A stretch of 64,000 bases of DNA from Gammaproteobacteria bacterium HGW-Gammaproteobacteria-1 (lineage in GTDB: Bacteria; Pseudomonadota; Gammaproteobacteria; Thiohalomonadales; Thiohalomonadaceae). The stretch covers positions 62,001 through 126,000 of the forward strand of contig PGZL01000003.1 in the NCBI GenBank assembly GCA_002840095.1, in the 5' to 3' direction. The notes beneath the pieces were generated by a model, which was given only the letters and a program-made list of their open reading frames with translations, was not told where the DNA came from and did no database searches. Shown here in pieces: positions 53,469-62,594 of the stretch. Positions within the stretch are counted from its first letter, which is position 1; each line of letters starts with the position of its first letter. The position numbers and the translations under genes are program-made.

Positions 53469-54141
53469 GGTCATCAGTGCGGACGACAGTGCCGCCTACG
53501 AACGCTGGGAGCTGCCCGACGTGCGCTCGCCGCTGGCGCGGCGCGCGCGGGTGGAGGATATGGACGCCGGCGCGCTGCGGCCGCTGACCGCCGAGCAGTT
53601 GGAGCAGATACGGCAGGAGGCACAGCGCGAAGGTTTCGAGGCCGGACGCAAGGACGGTGTGGCCGCCGGGCAGAAGGAAGTCCGTGCCGCGGCGCAGCGC
53701 CTGAACCAGATCATCAATGCCTTCACGCTGCCTTTGCAGGAGGTGGATGAGCAGGTGGAGCAGGAACTGCTCACCCTGGCCCTGGCCATTGCGCGCCAGA
53801 TCATCCGCCGTGAACTGAAGAGCGATCCGGGCCAGGTGGTGGCCGTGGTGCGCGAGGCGCTGGCGGCACTGCCGGCGGCCACGCGTCGGGTCAGCATCCA
53901 TCTGCATCCCGAGGATGCCGCGCTGGTGCGCGAAGCACTGGCCGCGGGCGTCGGCGAGGAGTCCGCCTGGCGCATCGTCGAGGACGCCCTGCTGACGCGC
54001 GGTGGTTGCCGCATCAGCGCCGAACATTCGCAAATCGACGCCACGGTGGAGAAGCGTATAGCCGCTGTGGTGGCCCAGTTGCTGGGCGGCGAGCGCCGCA
54101 CCGACGTGCTTCCGGAGCAGAACCAAAATGACGCGCAGTGA
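53455..54141 (+). CDS. fliH: Flagellar export regulator FliH
   Basis: Stator-like regulator of the FliI ATPase, 228 residues. The FliH region [22 protein letters not shown] shows the typical GxxxG-like repeats, followed by [34 protein letters not shown]. The ATG at 53455 lies 8 bases after GGGAGG; two GTG codons immediately before are less likely. It overlaps fliG by 14 and fliI by 14 bases, so all three are translationally coupled. Confidence 0.94.
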   Translation: MSSSKVISADDSAAYERWELPDVRSPLARRARVEDMDAGALRPLTAEQLEQIRQEAQREGFEAGRKDGVAAGQKEVRAAAQRLNQIINAFTLPLQEVDEQVEQELLTLALAIARQIIRRELKSDPGQVVAVVREALAALPAATRRVSIHLHPEDAALVREALAAGVGEESAWRIVEDALLTRGGCRISAEHSQIDATVEKRIAAVVAQLLGGERRTDVLPEQNQNDAQ

Positions 54142-55495
54142 GCGCTGGTCCACCGCCATGCAGCGCGCCGGGCGCCAGCTCGACGAGATGCAGACCTTTG
54201 TGGTGGAAGGGCGGCTGACGCGCATGATCGGGCTGACCCTGGAGGCGGTGGGCGTGCGCGCCAACGTCGGTGCCCGTTGCCTGGTGGAAAACGCCGGCGG
54301 CGAATCCATCGAGGCCGAAGTGGTGGGTTTTGCCGGCGAAAAACTTTACCTGATGCCCACCGGTCCCATCCGCGGCATCGGCCCCAGCGCGCGGGTCATT
54401 CCCACCGGGCGCAGCTACGAGGCCGCGGTGGGCGACGGCATGCTGGGACGCGTCGTCGACGGCGCCGGCATGCCGCTGGACGGCAAGGGACCGCTGGAAA
54501 CCACGGCGCGCATCCCACTGGCGGGACGTCCCATCAATCCCATGGCGCGCCGCCCCATACGCGAGCCCCTGGACGTGGGCGTGCGCGCCATCAACACCCT
54601 GCTCACCGTGGGGCGCGGCCAGCGCATGGGCCTGTTTGCCGGCAGCGGCGTGGGCAAGAGCGTGCTGCTCGGCATGATGACCCGTTTCACCACCGCCGAC
54701 GTCATCGTGGTCGGCCTGATCGGCGAACGCGGGCGCGAGGTCAAGGAATTCATCGAGAACATCCTCGGCGAGGAGGGCATGTCCCGTGCCGTGGTGGTGG
54801 CGGCACCGGCGGATGCCACGCCGGTGATGCGTCTGCATGGCGCCGCGCTGGCCACCAGCGTGGCGGAGTATTTCCGCGATCAGGGGCGCGACGTGCTGCT
54901 GCTGATGGATTCCCTTACCCGCTACGCCCAGGCACAGCGCGAACTGGCGCTGGCTATCGGCGAGCCTCCGGCGACCAAGGGCTACCCGGCGTCGGTGTTT
55001 GCCAAGTTGCCGCAGCTGGTGGAGCGCGCCGGCAACGGCGACGTGGGCGGCGGCTCCATCACCGCGTTCTACACCGTGCTGACCGAGGGCGACGATCAGC
55101 AGGATCCCATCGCCGATTCCGCGCGCGCCATCCTCGACGGTCATGTGGTGCTGTCGCGCCGGCTGGCCGAAGCGGGCCATTACCCGGCCATCGACATCGA
55201 GGCGTCCATCAGCCGCGCCATGACCGAGATCACCGCGCCGGAACACCAGCAGGCGGCGCGCGGCTTCAAACGCATCTATTCGACCTATCAGCAGAACCGC
55301 GATTTGATCAGCGTCGGGGCCTATGTCAAAGGCTCCAATCCGCAGATCGACGAGGCCATCCGGCTGTATCCCTCGCTCACCGATTTTCTGCAGCAGGGGA
55401 TCGACGAGCCGGTGGACTTCGAACAGAGCATGCACGACCTCACGGCCGTGGTGGAGAACAGCGCGGCGCCGGGCGGGACACTGGCGCGGCGTTGA
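54128..55495 (+). CDS. fliI: Flagellum-specific ATPase FliI
   Basis: Export ATPase of 455 residues. It has Walker [16 protein letters not shown] (from about residue 169), Walker B-type [36 protein letters not shown], and [23 protein letters not shown], all shared with F1-type beta subunits and diagnostic for FliI. It sits in fliGHIJ order with a 14-base overlap with fliH. Confidence 0.98.
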   Translation: MTRSERWSTAMQRAGRQLDEMQTFVVEGRLTRMIGLTLEAVGVRANVGARCLVENAGGESIEAEVVGFAGEKLYLMPTGPIRGIGPSARVIPTGRSYEAAVGDGMLGRVVDGAGMPLDGKGPLETTARIPLAGRPINPMARRPIREPLDVGVRAINTLLTVGRGQRMGLFAGSGVGKSVLLGMMTRFTTADVIVVGLIGERGREVKEFIENILGEEGMSRAVVVAAPADATPVMRLHGAALATSVAEYFRDQGRDVLLLMDSLTRYAQAQRELALAIGEPPATKGYPASVFAKLPQLVERAGNGDVGGGSITAFYTVLTEGDDQQDPIADSARAILDGHVVLSRRLAEAGHYPAIDIEASISRAMTEITAPEHQQAARGFKRIYSTYQQNRDLISVGAYVKGSNPQIDEAIRLYPSLTDFLQQGIDEPVDFEQSMHDLTAVVENSAAPGGTLARR

Positions 55496-55548
55496 GCCGG
55501 GCGCCGCCGCCGGGGCGCGGCGTCGAAATTGCAGGGGCAGTGTGAATC

Positions 55549-56004
55549 ATGACCCGTTCAAAACGCATGCAGCCGGTGGTGCGCGTCGCCGAGATGCGGG
55601 AACAGGCTGCGGTCAAGGAACTGGGCAATGCACAGCGGTTTTTGCAGGAGCAGGAGGAGAGGCTGGCGGAATTGCGGCTGTATCACGCCGAGTACGTGCG
55701 CAATCTCCAGGCCCAGGGCAGCAGCGGCATCAGCTCGGCACGGTTTCAGGAATTGCAGCGCTTCATGGCCAACCTGAACCAGGCCATCGAACAGCAGCAG
55801 CAGATGGTGCTCAACGCCGCCCGTGCCTGCGAACACAAGAAGCAACTGTGGCAGCTCGCCTACCGCAAGAGCCGGAGCCTGGACAAAGTGGTGGAGCGCT
55901 ACAGCGAACAGGAGCTGTATGAGCAGGGGCAGCGCGAGCAGAAGGAAGCGGATGAAATGGCCCAGCACGGTGACCGCACCACCCTGGGCAAGGATGAGTC
56001 CTGA
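55549..56004 (+). CDS. fliJ: Flagellar export protein FliJ
   Basis: A 151-residue coiled-coil chaperone-escort, almost wholly helical with heptads (EQAAVKELGNAQRFLQEQEERLAELRLYHAEYV; QAIEQQQQMVLNAARACEHKKQLWQLAYRKSRSLDKVVERY). Length and position after fliI identify FliJ. It follows fliI by 53 bases, with a possible gap for a weak internal start. Confidence 0.93.
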   Translation: MTRSKRMQPVVRVAEMREQAAVKELGNAQRFLQEQEERLAELRLYHAEYVRNLQAQGSSGISSARFQELQRFMANLNQAIEQQQQMVLNAARACEHKKQLWQLAYRKSRSLDKVVERYSEQELYEQGQREQKEADEMAQHGDRTTLGKDES

Positions 56005-56074
56005 ACCGGGAATGTATGGCACACGATTTGCTCTGTCACTGTGAAGGCACGGGCAAGTGATTTGGAGATACATC

Positions 56075-57382
56075 ATGTTGAATGCCAAGAGCGGAATAGC
56101 GGAGATGCTGCAGCCTGCGGGCGGCGCCGGCGGCGCCCGCCGCCAGGACTCGGGCGGCAGGGAGTCGTCCGGCCTGTTCGGTGACACCCTGAAGGGCCAG
56201 ATGGACAAGACCGCCGAGGGGCAGAAGCCCGCGGCACGGGAGGCGGAAAAGCCCTCCCGTCCCGAGAAAAAAGCTGATTCCGCGCCGAAAAGCGAACAGC
56301 GCACCGAGCCGGCGGATGCGGAAGAAGCCAGCGCGGCCCCCGCCGCGGAGACCACGGCAGCCGCAGAGACGACCGAGGGCGAAGAGGTCGCTGCCGATGA
56401 AGCCGCTACCCCGATACTGACCCTGGTGCCGCAACCGGTGGTGGACAAGCCGGTGACCGAAACTCCGGAGTTGGACGGCGCCGCGCAGGCGGAGACGACG
56501 GAAAGCGGCAATGTCTTGCCGCCCGCCTTGCCGCTGGTTGCCGCTGAAACGCAGGATGCCGCCCAGGTCGAGGGCGGCGGTGAGGCCGATGGCGCCGAAT
56601 TGCCGCGCTGGATGCAGGCGCTGGCGGCGACCGGCCGCGGCCGTGAACAGGCCGCCGCCGCCCAAGCGGCGTCGGACGAGCCCAGTTTGTCCACGGAAGG
56701 AGAGGACGGCGTGCAGGACGGCGGCTTTCTCAAAGGATGGCAGGCGATAACGGCACAGTTGGACAGCCAGCGCGGCGACCTGGGCAACCGTCAGGGCCAG
56801 GGCCAGGGGCAAGGCGCCGAAGCCCTGTTCCGCCTGGCGGGACTGGCGGCGCAGAAGGACGTCGCGCCACCGCCGATGGCCATGGCCGCGTCCACCGTGA
56901 GCAGCACGGCGGCAAGTGCGGCACCGGCACCGGTCCAGACGCTGGCTCTGGATGTGCCGATGCGCCAGAGTGGCTGGGATACTGCCTTTGCCGAGCGCGT
57001 GGTGTGGATGGCGAAGCAGGGGATGCAGGAGGCGCAGATTTCCCTCAACCCCAGGAACATGGGACCCATCGAGGTGCATATCTCGATGCAGAAGGAACAG
57101 GCCTCGGTGACCTTCGTGGCGCACCACGCAGCGACCCGCGATGCCCTGGAGGCGGCCATGCCGCGCCTGCGCGACATGCTGCAGGACAACGGACTCAACC
57201 TGGCGCAGTCGGATGTGTCCCACCAGTCCTTCGAGCAGCGCCGCGACCAGGCGGCGGGTTTCTCCGGTGACCAGGGCCGTGGCCAGCATGGCCGCGGCGA
57301 CGGCCAGCCGGCCGACGAGGGCGCGCCGGTGGAAACGGCGCTGAACGGCTCCGGCCTGGGCGCCGTCGACTACTACGCCTGA
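56075..57382 (+). CDS. fliK: Flagellar hook-length control protein FliK
   Basis: A 435-residue secreted molecular ruler. The first 300 residues are low-complexity Ala/Glu/Gln-rich sequence. The last 130 are the conserved Flg_hook domain (GWDTAFAERVVWMAKQGMQEAQISLNPRNMGPIEVHISMQKEQASVTFVAHHAATRDALEAAMPRLRDML), which switches export specificity through FlhB. The ATG at 56075 has GGAG 8 bases upstream. A terminator follows, ending the fliE operon. Confidence 0.95.
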   Translation: MLNAKSGIAEMLQPAGGAGGARRQDSGGRESSGLFGDTLKGQMDKTAEGQKPAAREAEKPSRPEKKADSAPKSEQRTEPADAEEASAAPAAETTAAAETTEGEEVAADEAATPILTLVPQPVVDKPVTETPELDGAAQAETTESGNVLPPALPLVAAETQDAAQVEGGGEADGAELPRWMQALAATGRGREQAAAAQAASDEPSLSTEGEDGVQDGGFLKGWQAITAQLDSQRGDLGNRQGQGQGQGAEALFRLAGLAAQKDVAPPPMAMAASTVSSTAASAAPAPVQTLALDVPMRQSGWDTAFAERVVWMAKQGMQEAQISLNPRNMGPIEVHISMQKEQASVTFVAHHAATRDALEAAMPRLRDMLQDNGLNLAQSDVSHQSFEQRRDQAAGFSGDQGRGQHGRGDGQPADEGAPVETALNGSGLGAVDYYA

Positions 57383-57400
57383 TACGTTGCGGGCTACCCC

Positions 57401-57427
57401 GGCCCGGAGCGCTGCTCCGGGCCTTTT
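57401..57427 (+). terminator. Rho-independent terminator after fliK
   Basis: GGCCCGGAGC-GCT-GCTCCGGGCC is a perfect 10-base-pair stem followed by TTTT. It separates fliE-K from fliA. Confidence 0.9.
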
Positions 57428-57489
57428 GTTACTGCCCTCTTTCCTCCTGTGCCATAATTCTTGCCTCTTCCCGAGGTCAGAAGGCACCC

Positions 57490-58203
57490 ATGTACACCGC
57501 TCAGGGGATACGCTCCAACGATGAACTGGTGACGCGCTACGCGCCCCTGGTGAAGCGTATCGCCTATCACATGATCGGGCGCCTGCCCGCCAGCGTCATG
57601 GTCGACGATCTGATCCAGGCCGGCATGATCGGGTTGCTGGATGCCGCCAGGCACTATGACGAACACCAGGGTGCGAGCTTCGAAACCTATGCCTCCATAC
57701 GTGTGCGCGGCGCCATGCTGGATGAGCTGCGGCGCAACGACTGGGCGCCCAAGTCGGTACACCGCAAGGCGCGCGATGTGGCCGCGGCGGTGCGCCGGGT
57801 GGAGGCGGAAACCGGCAATGACGCATCCGGTCAGGCGGTTGCCGACGAGATGGGCATTTCCCTCGACGAGTACCACCGGATACTGCTCGACGCGAGCACC
57901 TGCAAGGTCATCAATTTCGATGATCTGGGCATGGACGAGGGCGCGATGGGCGACGGCTCGGATGAGAGCTCGCCGGCCCCCTTGCAGGCGGTACAGGACG
58001 AGCGTTTCGCCACCAGCCTGAGCGGCGCCATCGACACCCTGCCCGAACGGGAACGGCTGGTGCTGAGCCTGTATTACGACAAGGAACTCAATCTCAAGGA
58101 AATCGGTGCCATCCTCGGCGTGAGCGAGTCGCGCATCAGCCAGTTGCTGAGTCAGGCCCACCTGCGCCTGCGTGCGCGTCTCGGTGACTGGCTGGGAAAA
58201 TAA
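57490..58203 (+). CDS. fliA: RNA polymerase sigma-28 factor FliA
   Basis: Sigma factor for late flagellar genes, 237 residues. Region 2 is YAPLVKRIAYHMIGRLPASVMVDDLIQAGMIGLLDAARHYDEHQGASFETYASIRVRGAMLDELRRNDWAPKSV. Region 4 is LPERERLVLSLYYDKELNLKEIGAILGVSESRISQLLSQAHLRLR. Readable target promoters in this window precede flgM, fliC and cheV. It has its own transcript behind the fliK terminator. Confidence 0.98.
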   Translation: MYTAQGIRSNDELVTRYAPLVKRIAYHMIGRLPASVMVDDLIQAGMIGLLDAARHYDEHQGASFETYASIRVRGAMLDELRRNDWAPKSVHRKARDVAAAVRRVEAETGNDASGQAVADEMGISLDEYHRILLDASTCKVINFDDLGMDEGAMGDGSDESSPAPLQAVQDERFATSLSGAIDTLPERERLVLSLYYDKELNLKEIGAILGVSESRISQLLSQAHLRLRARLGDWLGK

Positions 58204-58236
58204 TCGTCTGCGCCGATATTCTGTTACGCTGCCCCC

Positions 58237-58680
58237 ATGAACCGTATTCCCCTTTCCCGCCGCCGGGCGCTGCAACCGCACCCGCTGTGGCTGTTCGAAG
58301 AGAACTATCTGCTGTTGCGTCGCCTGTTGCCCACGCTGCGTGCCGGGGCGCATTTCGTTCTGGAGTCCGACGCCGGCCGTCATGCCCTGGAGGCGAGGGT
58401 GGAGGAGTGCGGTCCCTATACCTCGCTGCTTGTTCTGACCACGGGCATGGCGGGGGAAGGCCAGTTGCCGCCGCCGTTGACGTTGCGGGTGCGGGTCTAT
58501 CACGACGCACGTCTGGCCGAGGTGATCGGCTATCAGGACTGCGTGCATATTCCGCCGGGCTATGCCGCGCGTATGGCCGACGGTTTCCAGCGCGATGAAC
58601 GGCGGCAGGTAAACCGTCTGTTGCATGAGGTTTTGCAGCATTGCCGCCGCCACGGTCACGTCGCCGTCGAGCAGGTCTGA
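58237..58680 (+). CDS. DUF1249 (YqiB-like) protein
   Basis: A 147-residue cytoplasmic protein of the YqiB/DUF1249 family, whose function is unknown. Family segments recognised are FEENYLLLRRLLPTLRAG near the start, LTLRVRVYHDARLAEVIGYQ in the middle and RDERRQVNRLLHEVLQHCRRHG at the end. It lies 33 bases after fliA on the same strand and may be read from that transcript. Confidence 0.85.
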   Translation: MNRIPLSRRRALQPHPLWLFEENYLLLRRLLPTLRAGAHFVLESDAGRHALEARVEECGPYTSLLVLTTGMAGEGQLPPPLTLRVRVYHDARLAEVIGYQDCVHIPPGYAARMADGFQRDERRQVNRLLHEVLQHCRRHGHVAVEQV

Positions 58681-58686
58681 GCGCAG

Positions 58687-59883
58687 CTATTTCACCAGTG
58701 TCAGCCGGTACACCATTCCGGTGACGAGACACACCATCCCCGCCGCCATGACCGTCGTTGCCACCCCGAGGTGGGCGGCGGCATAACCCGCCGCCAGGTT
58801 GCCGATGGAGGTGATGCCGATGAACAGCACGGAAAACAGCGCCATGATGCGGCCGCGCAGCTGATTGGGCACCTGCATCTGAATCAATGTGTTGATGGAG
58901 GCGGCCATGGTGGTGATGGAGAAGCCCAGCACCACCAGCAACGGCAGGACCAGGGGCAGGGCTGTCATGTTGGCGAACAGCAGCATGCCGATGCCCGCGG
59001 TCACCGCCGCCATGGCCACGTTGCGGCTGAGGTGCTGGCTACCGCCCAGCCAGGCCAGGCGGATGGCGGCGAGCAGGGCGCCGATGCCAGCGCTGCCGAG
59101 CAGCAGGCCGAGCAGGCGGGCGTCGCCGTCAAATACCTGGTGGGCAAACACCGGCATCAGCACGGTGTAGGTGGGCGCGGTCAGGCTGCAAACTGTCAGC
59201 AGTATCAACGCGGCACGTATCGGCCGTTCTCCCCAAGCGTAGGACAGCCCCTCCCGCAGCCGCCGCCACTGGCTCTGCGTCGCTTCACTGGCGGCACTGC
59301 GCCCGGCGGTGAGACCCAGCAATCCCCACAATACGGCAAGAAAGCTGAACGCATTGACCAGGAATACCGGTCCCTCGCCGTAGGCGGCCACCACGCCGCC
59401 GGCGATGGCGGGCCCGGCGAAGCGGGCCAGGTTGAAGGTGCTGGAGTTCAGGGCGATGGCGTTGGCCAGATCCTGGGCCGGCACCAGCTCCGCCAGCAGG
59501 GAATGACGGCTCGGCATTTCCACCGCATGCACCAGTCCCAGCACGAATGCCAATACCACCACGTGCCAGGTTTCCACCCAGCCGCCAAGTACCAGCAGGG
59601 CCATGAGCAGCGCCTGCGTGATGGCCACCAGTTGTACGGCGATGAGCAGAGAGCGGCGCGGAATGCGATCGGCCAGCATGCCGCCGGCAAGGCCGAACAG
59701 CAGCACAGGCAGCAGGCCGGCGAAGGCCACCATGCCGAGCATCAGGGTGGACTGGCTGAGGCGGTACACCAGCCAGGCCTGGGCCATGTTCTGCATCCAG
59801 GTGCCGGTGACCGAGATCATCTGCCCGAAATAGAAGACACGAAACTGCCGGTGGCGGAGGGAGCGAAACAGGTGCGACAGCAT
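58687..59883 (-). CDS. MFS transporter (MFS_3/enterobactin-exporter-like)
   Basis: A 398-residue inner-membrane transporter with 10 to 12 hydrophobic segments. The opening LRHRQFRVFYFGQMISVTGTWMQNMAQAWLVYRLSQS and the loop GGMLADRIPRRSLLIAVQL (MFS motif A region) are typical of the MFS_3 group of putative drug or siderophore exporters. Substrate unknown. The start at 59883 (MLSHLFRSLRHR) is preferred, because the upstream extension is unlike the family. It is convergent with the DUF1249 gene, 6 bases apart. Confidence 0.88.
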   Translation of the reverse strand: MLSHLFRSLRHRQFRVFYFGQMISVTGTWMQNMAQAWLVYRLSQSTLMLGMVAFAGLLPVLLFGLAGGMLADRIPRRSLLIAVQLVAITQALLMALLVLGGWVETWHVVVLAFVLGLVHAVEMPSRHSLLAELVPAQDLANAIALNSSTFNLARFAGPAIAGGVVAAYGEGPVFLVNAFSFLAVLWGLLGLTAGRSAASEATQSQWRRLREGLSYAWGERPIRAALILLTVCSLTAPTYTVLMPVFAHQVFDGDARLLGLLLGSAGIGALLAAIRLAWLGGSQHLSRNVAMAAVTAGIGMLLFANMTALPLVLPLLVVLGFSITTMAASINTLIQMQVPNQLRGRIMALFSVLFIGITSIGNLAAGYAAAHLGVATTVMAAGMVCLVTGMVYRLTLVK

Positions 59884-59943
59884 GAGGGCAGCGAGGGGAT
59901 GGAGGATCAGCGGCCGATTATACTGCCGCTCGCGCTTTCCCGC

Positions 59944-59972
59944 TTGACGGGCTGGGGTGTCGGCGCTAATCT
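59944..59972 (+). promoter_or_regulatory. Sigma-70-type promoter for iscU
   Basis: TTGACG (59944-59949), a 17-base spacer and TAATCT (59967-59972) give a good promoter with start near 59979. It is followed by CCAAAATACTATGG. Confidence 0.6.
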
Positions 59973-60039
59973 TGACCAAAATACTATGGAATAGACCTGC
60001 CAGGCGCAGGATCGGCACTCAATGCAACGAGGTGGAATC

Positions 60040-60420
60040 ATGGCTTACAGCGACAAGGTCATCGAACACTACGAAAACCCACGTAACGTCGGCTCACTGG
60101 ACAAGGACGCCGACGACGTGGGCACCGGCATGGTGGGCGCGCCCGCCTGCGGTGACGTGATGCGGCTGCAGATCAAGGTTCGGCCGGACGGCGTCATCGA
60201 GGACGCCAAATTCAAGACCTATGGCTGCGGCTCGGCCATTGCCTCCAGTTCGCTGGTGACCGAATGGATGAAGGGCAAGACCCTGGATGAGGCCGCCGAG
60301 ATCAGGAATAGCCAGATCGCCGAGGAACTCGCCTTGCCGCCGGTGAAGATACACTGCTCGGTGCTGGCCGAGGATGCCATCAAGGCCGCCATCGAGGATT
60401 ACCGCAGCAAGCGGCGTTGA
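60040..60420 (+). CDS. iscU: Iron-sulfur cluster scaffold IscU
   Basis: Scaffold on which [2Fe-2S] clusters are built. The 126-residue product has all three cluster cysteines in their motifs: GAPACGDVM (Cys37, with Asp39), YGCGSAIASSS (Cys63) and KIHCSVLAEDAI (Cys106). A HscA-binding PPVK sequence precedes the last cysteine. GAGGTGG lies before the ATG at 60040. Unusually, no iscR, iscS, iscA, hscAB or fdx is adjacent, so it is a lone copy here. Confidence 0.95.
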   Translation: MAYSDKVIEHYENPRNVGSLDKDADDVGTGMVGAPACGDVMRLQIKVRPDGVIEDAKFKTYGCGSAIASSSLVTEWMKGKTLDEAAEIRNSQIAEELALPPVKIHCSVLAEDAIKAAIEDYRSKRR

Positions 60421-60462
60421 TCCTGCGGCCTACGCACGTCCCTCCTCCCCGGTAGGGCGTTG

Positions 60463-60490
60463 GCGCAACCTCCCGGTTGCGCTTTTTTTT
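60463..60490 (+). terminator. Rho-independent terminator after iscU
   Basis: GCGCAACC-TCCC-GGTTGCGC is a perfect 8-base-pair stem followed by eight T. Confidence 0.93.
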
Positions 60491-60544
60491 AACTTTTCGC
60501 ATTTCTGCCATACTGATTGTCGGGTCTTTGCCGGCGAGGCGGTC

Positions 60545-61210
60545 ATGAATCTCCCCTATAACGTATTTCCCTCCTGGTTGAACTGGGCCGCCACGGTGTT
60601 GTTTTTCGTGCTGTTTGCCGCGGCGATCCGCACTGCGCCCTGGCGGCGATATCGCGACAAGGACCTGCTGAACGTGCTGCTGGGCAGCTGCGTGCTGCTG
60701 CTGTTGATCTGGAGCCTCAAGGCCGGCGTCAAGCCGGGGCTGACCTTCCATCTGCTGGGCGGAACGCTGTTCATGCTCATGTTCGGCTGGGCCGTCGCCT
60801 TTATCGCCATGAGCCTGGTGCTGGCGGGCGGCGTGCTCAACGGCGCCGTCGCGTGGCAGGGGTTTGCGCTGAATGCCCTGGTGATGGGGGCAATTCCCAT
60901 ACTGGCAACACAGGTTGTTTTGCGGTTGGCGGTGAAACACTTGCCCCACCATTTCTTTGTCTACATAATCGTCAACGCCTATTTCTGCGCCGGTTTGGCC
61001 ATGGCGCTTACAGTGTCCACCTCATCGTTCTTGCTGGTGATGCTGGGTCCCTACAGGCTGGACACCGTGTTGCACGATTATCTGCCGTTTGTGCCGTTCA
61101 TGGTGTTTGGCGAAGGCTTCATGACCGGCATGCTGGTTACCGGGATGGCCCTGATGAAGCCGCAATGGCTGACCACTTTCGACGACCGGCGTTACATCGC
61201 CGGAAAATAA
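60545..61210 (+). CDS. CbiM-like membrane protein (energy-coupling factor permease family)
   Basis: A 221-residue protein with about seven hydrophobic helices. GLTFHLLGGTLFMLMFGWAVAFIAMSL and the C-terminal FGEGFMTGMLVTGMALMKP resemble the CbiM/ECF metal-transport substrate-specific subunit family. No CbiN, CbiQ or ATPase gene is adjacent, so transport of a metal is unproven. It belongs to the group of lone CbiM-like proteins seen in proteobacteria. Confidence 0.7.
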   Translation: MNLPYNVFPSWLNWAATVLFFVLFAAAIRTAPWRRYRDKDLLNVLLGSCVLLLLIWSLKAGVKPGLTFHLLGGTLFMLMFGWAVAFIAMSLVLAGGVLNGAVAWQGFALNALVMGAIPILATQVVLRLAVKHLPHHFFVYIIVNAYFCAGLAMALTVSTSSFLLVMLGPYRLDTVLHDYLPFVPFMVFGEGFMTGMLVTGMALMKPQWLTTFDDRRYIAGK

Positions 61211-61257
61211 CGCCTCGGTGCCGGCGGGTAGCCTGAGGGACGAGGAATGCCCCGGCA

Positions 61258-62463
61258 ATGGATGTTTTTGTTGCGCGACAGCCGATCTTCAATCGCAGTC
61301 AGCAAGTCGTAGCCTATGAATTGCTTTATCGCGCCCGCGATGAAAAACACGCGGATATCCGCGATCCCGATCTCGCCACCACCGAAGTATTCATCAACAC
61401 CTTCATGGACATCGGCCTGGACCGTGTCACCGGCCAGCGCCGCGCCTACGTCAACCTCACCCGCCCCTTTCTGCTGGGCGAATATCCGTTGCCGTTCAGC
61501 CACGAGGCCGTGACCCTGGAGGTGCTGGAAGACGTCGCCCCCGACGCGGAAATGGTGGCGGCGCTGACCGCCCTGGCGCAGCAGGGTTACGAAATCGCGC
61601 TGGATGATTTCATCTACCGCGAGGAAATGATTCCGCTGCTGCACATTGCCCACATCGTCAAGATCGACATCCGCCAGCACGATGACGACGGGCTCAAGCG
61701 GCACGTTGAATTGTTGCGCCCGTTTGACGTCCGCCTGCTGGCGGAAAAAGTGGAAACCCGCGACGAATTCGCCAGGTGCATGGCGCTGGGTTTCGATCTG
61801 TTCCAGGGCTACTTTTTCTGCGAGCCGGCGGTGTTGCGCGGCAAGCAGGCCGTGCCGTCGCGGCTGGCCACCATGCACCTGCTGCACACGCTCAATGCGC
61901 CGGAATTCAAGTTCGACGAACTGGCGCAAACCATTTCCACCGACGCCACCCTGGCCTACAAGCTGCTGCGCTACATCAATTCCGCCTACTTCGGCCTGCG
62001 GCGCAAGGTGGAGTCCATCCGCCACGCCCTGGTGCTGCTGGGGCAGAAGAACATCCGCATCTGGCTCAACCTGATCGCGCTGTCCCAGTTGCAGGACAAA
62101 AGCCTCGAGCTGATGGTGACCACGCTCACCCGCGCCAAGATGTGCGAGCTCATCGCTGTGGCCCGCAGCCAGGAGATGGAGAAGGACAAGTACTTCCTGG
62201 CCGGCCTGTTTTCGTCCCTGGACGCCTTCGTCGATCTGCCGCTGGAGGAAATCATCGACTCGATTTCCCTGGCCGACGATATCGTGGCCGGAATCACCCG
62301 CCGCAGCGGCCCCCTGGGCGAAGTGCTGAACATGGTGTTGCGCGCCGAGCGCGGCGATTGGAAGGGGATGAATCTGCTGGGCCTGAGCGCCGGCCAGATC
62401 ACCGACTCCTATCTGGAATCCATCAGCTGGGCTGGGGGTATGACGCAGCTGCTGGCAGACTGA
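61258..62463 (+). CDS. EAL-HDOD domain signalling protein (YuxH type)
   Basis: A 401-residue cytoplasmic protein with an N-terminal EAL-like domain (residues about 1-195) and a C-terminal HDOD domain (about 200-395; FDELAQTISTDATLAYKLLRYINSAYFGLRRKVESIRHALVLLG). The EAL signature is degenerate (YELLYR in place of EALLR), so cyclic-di-GMP hydrolysis is doubtful and binding or regulation more likely. The start is the ATG at 61258 after GAGGAATGCCCCGGCA. It could relate to motility control given the flagellar context, but it is 3 kb away from fliA. Confidence 0.9.
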   Translation: MDVFVARQPIFNRSQQVVAYELLYRARDEKHADIRDPDLATTEVFINTFMDIGLDRVTGQRRAYVNLTRPFLLGEYPLPFSHEAVTLEVLEDVAPDAEMVAALTALAQQGYEIALDDFIYREEMIPLLHIAHIVKIDIRQHDDDGLKRHVELLRPFDVRLLAEKVETRDEFARCMALGFDLFQGYFFCEPAVLRGKQAVPSRLATMHLLHTLNAPEFKFDELAQTISTDATLAYKLLRYINSAYFGLRRKVESIRHALVLLGQKNIRIWLNLIALSQLQDKSLELMVTTLTRAKMCELIAVARSQEMEKDKYFLAGLFSSLDAFVDLPLEEIIDSISLADDIVAGITRRSGPLGEVLNMVLRAERGDWKGMNLLGLSAGQITDSYLESISWAGGMTQLLAD

Positions 62464-62544
62464 GGCAGCTCCGCAGCACGAATTCCGGCACGGACGCCGT
62501 CCCCACAGCTATGGATCTGGGGAGGTTGAAGCGGTGGAGAGCTG

Positions 62545-62573
62545 AAAACAAAGAGCCCGCATGAAGCGGGCTC
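62545..62573 (-). terminator. Terminator of the tmRNA gene
   Basis: On the minus strand GAGCCCGC-TTCAT-GCGGGCTC (62573-62553) is followed by TTTGTTTT, 22 bases after the tmRNA 3' end. The same stem lies after the EAL-HDOD gene on the plus strand but without a T-run. Confidence 0.88.
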
Positions 62574-62594
62574 GCAGGGTGCTGCTCTTTGATA

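Noticed and set aside
57429-57489. Sigma-54 promoter before fliA (TGCCATAATTCTTGCC)
   Set aside because: The essential GG of the -24 element is GC here, so it was not called; a weak sigma-70 -10 is equally likely.
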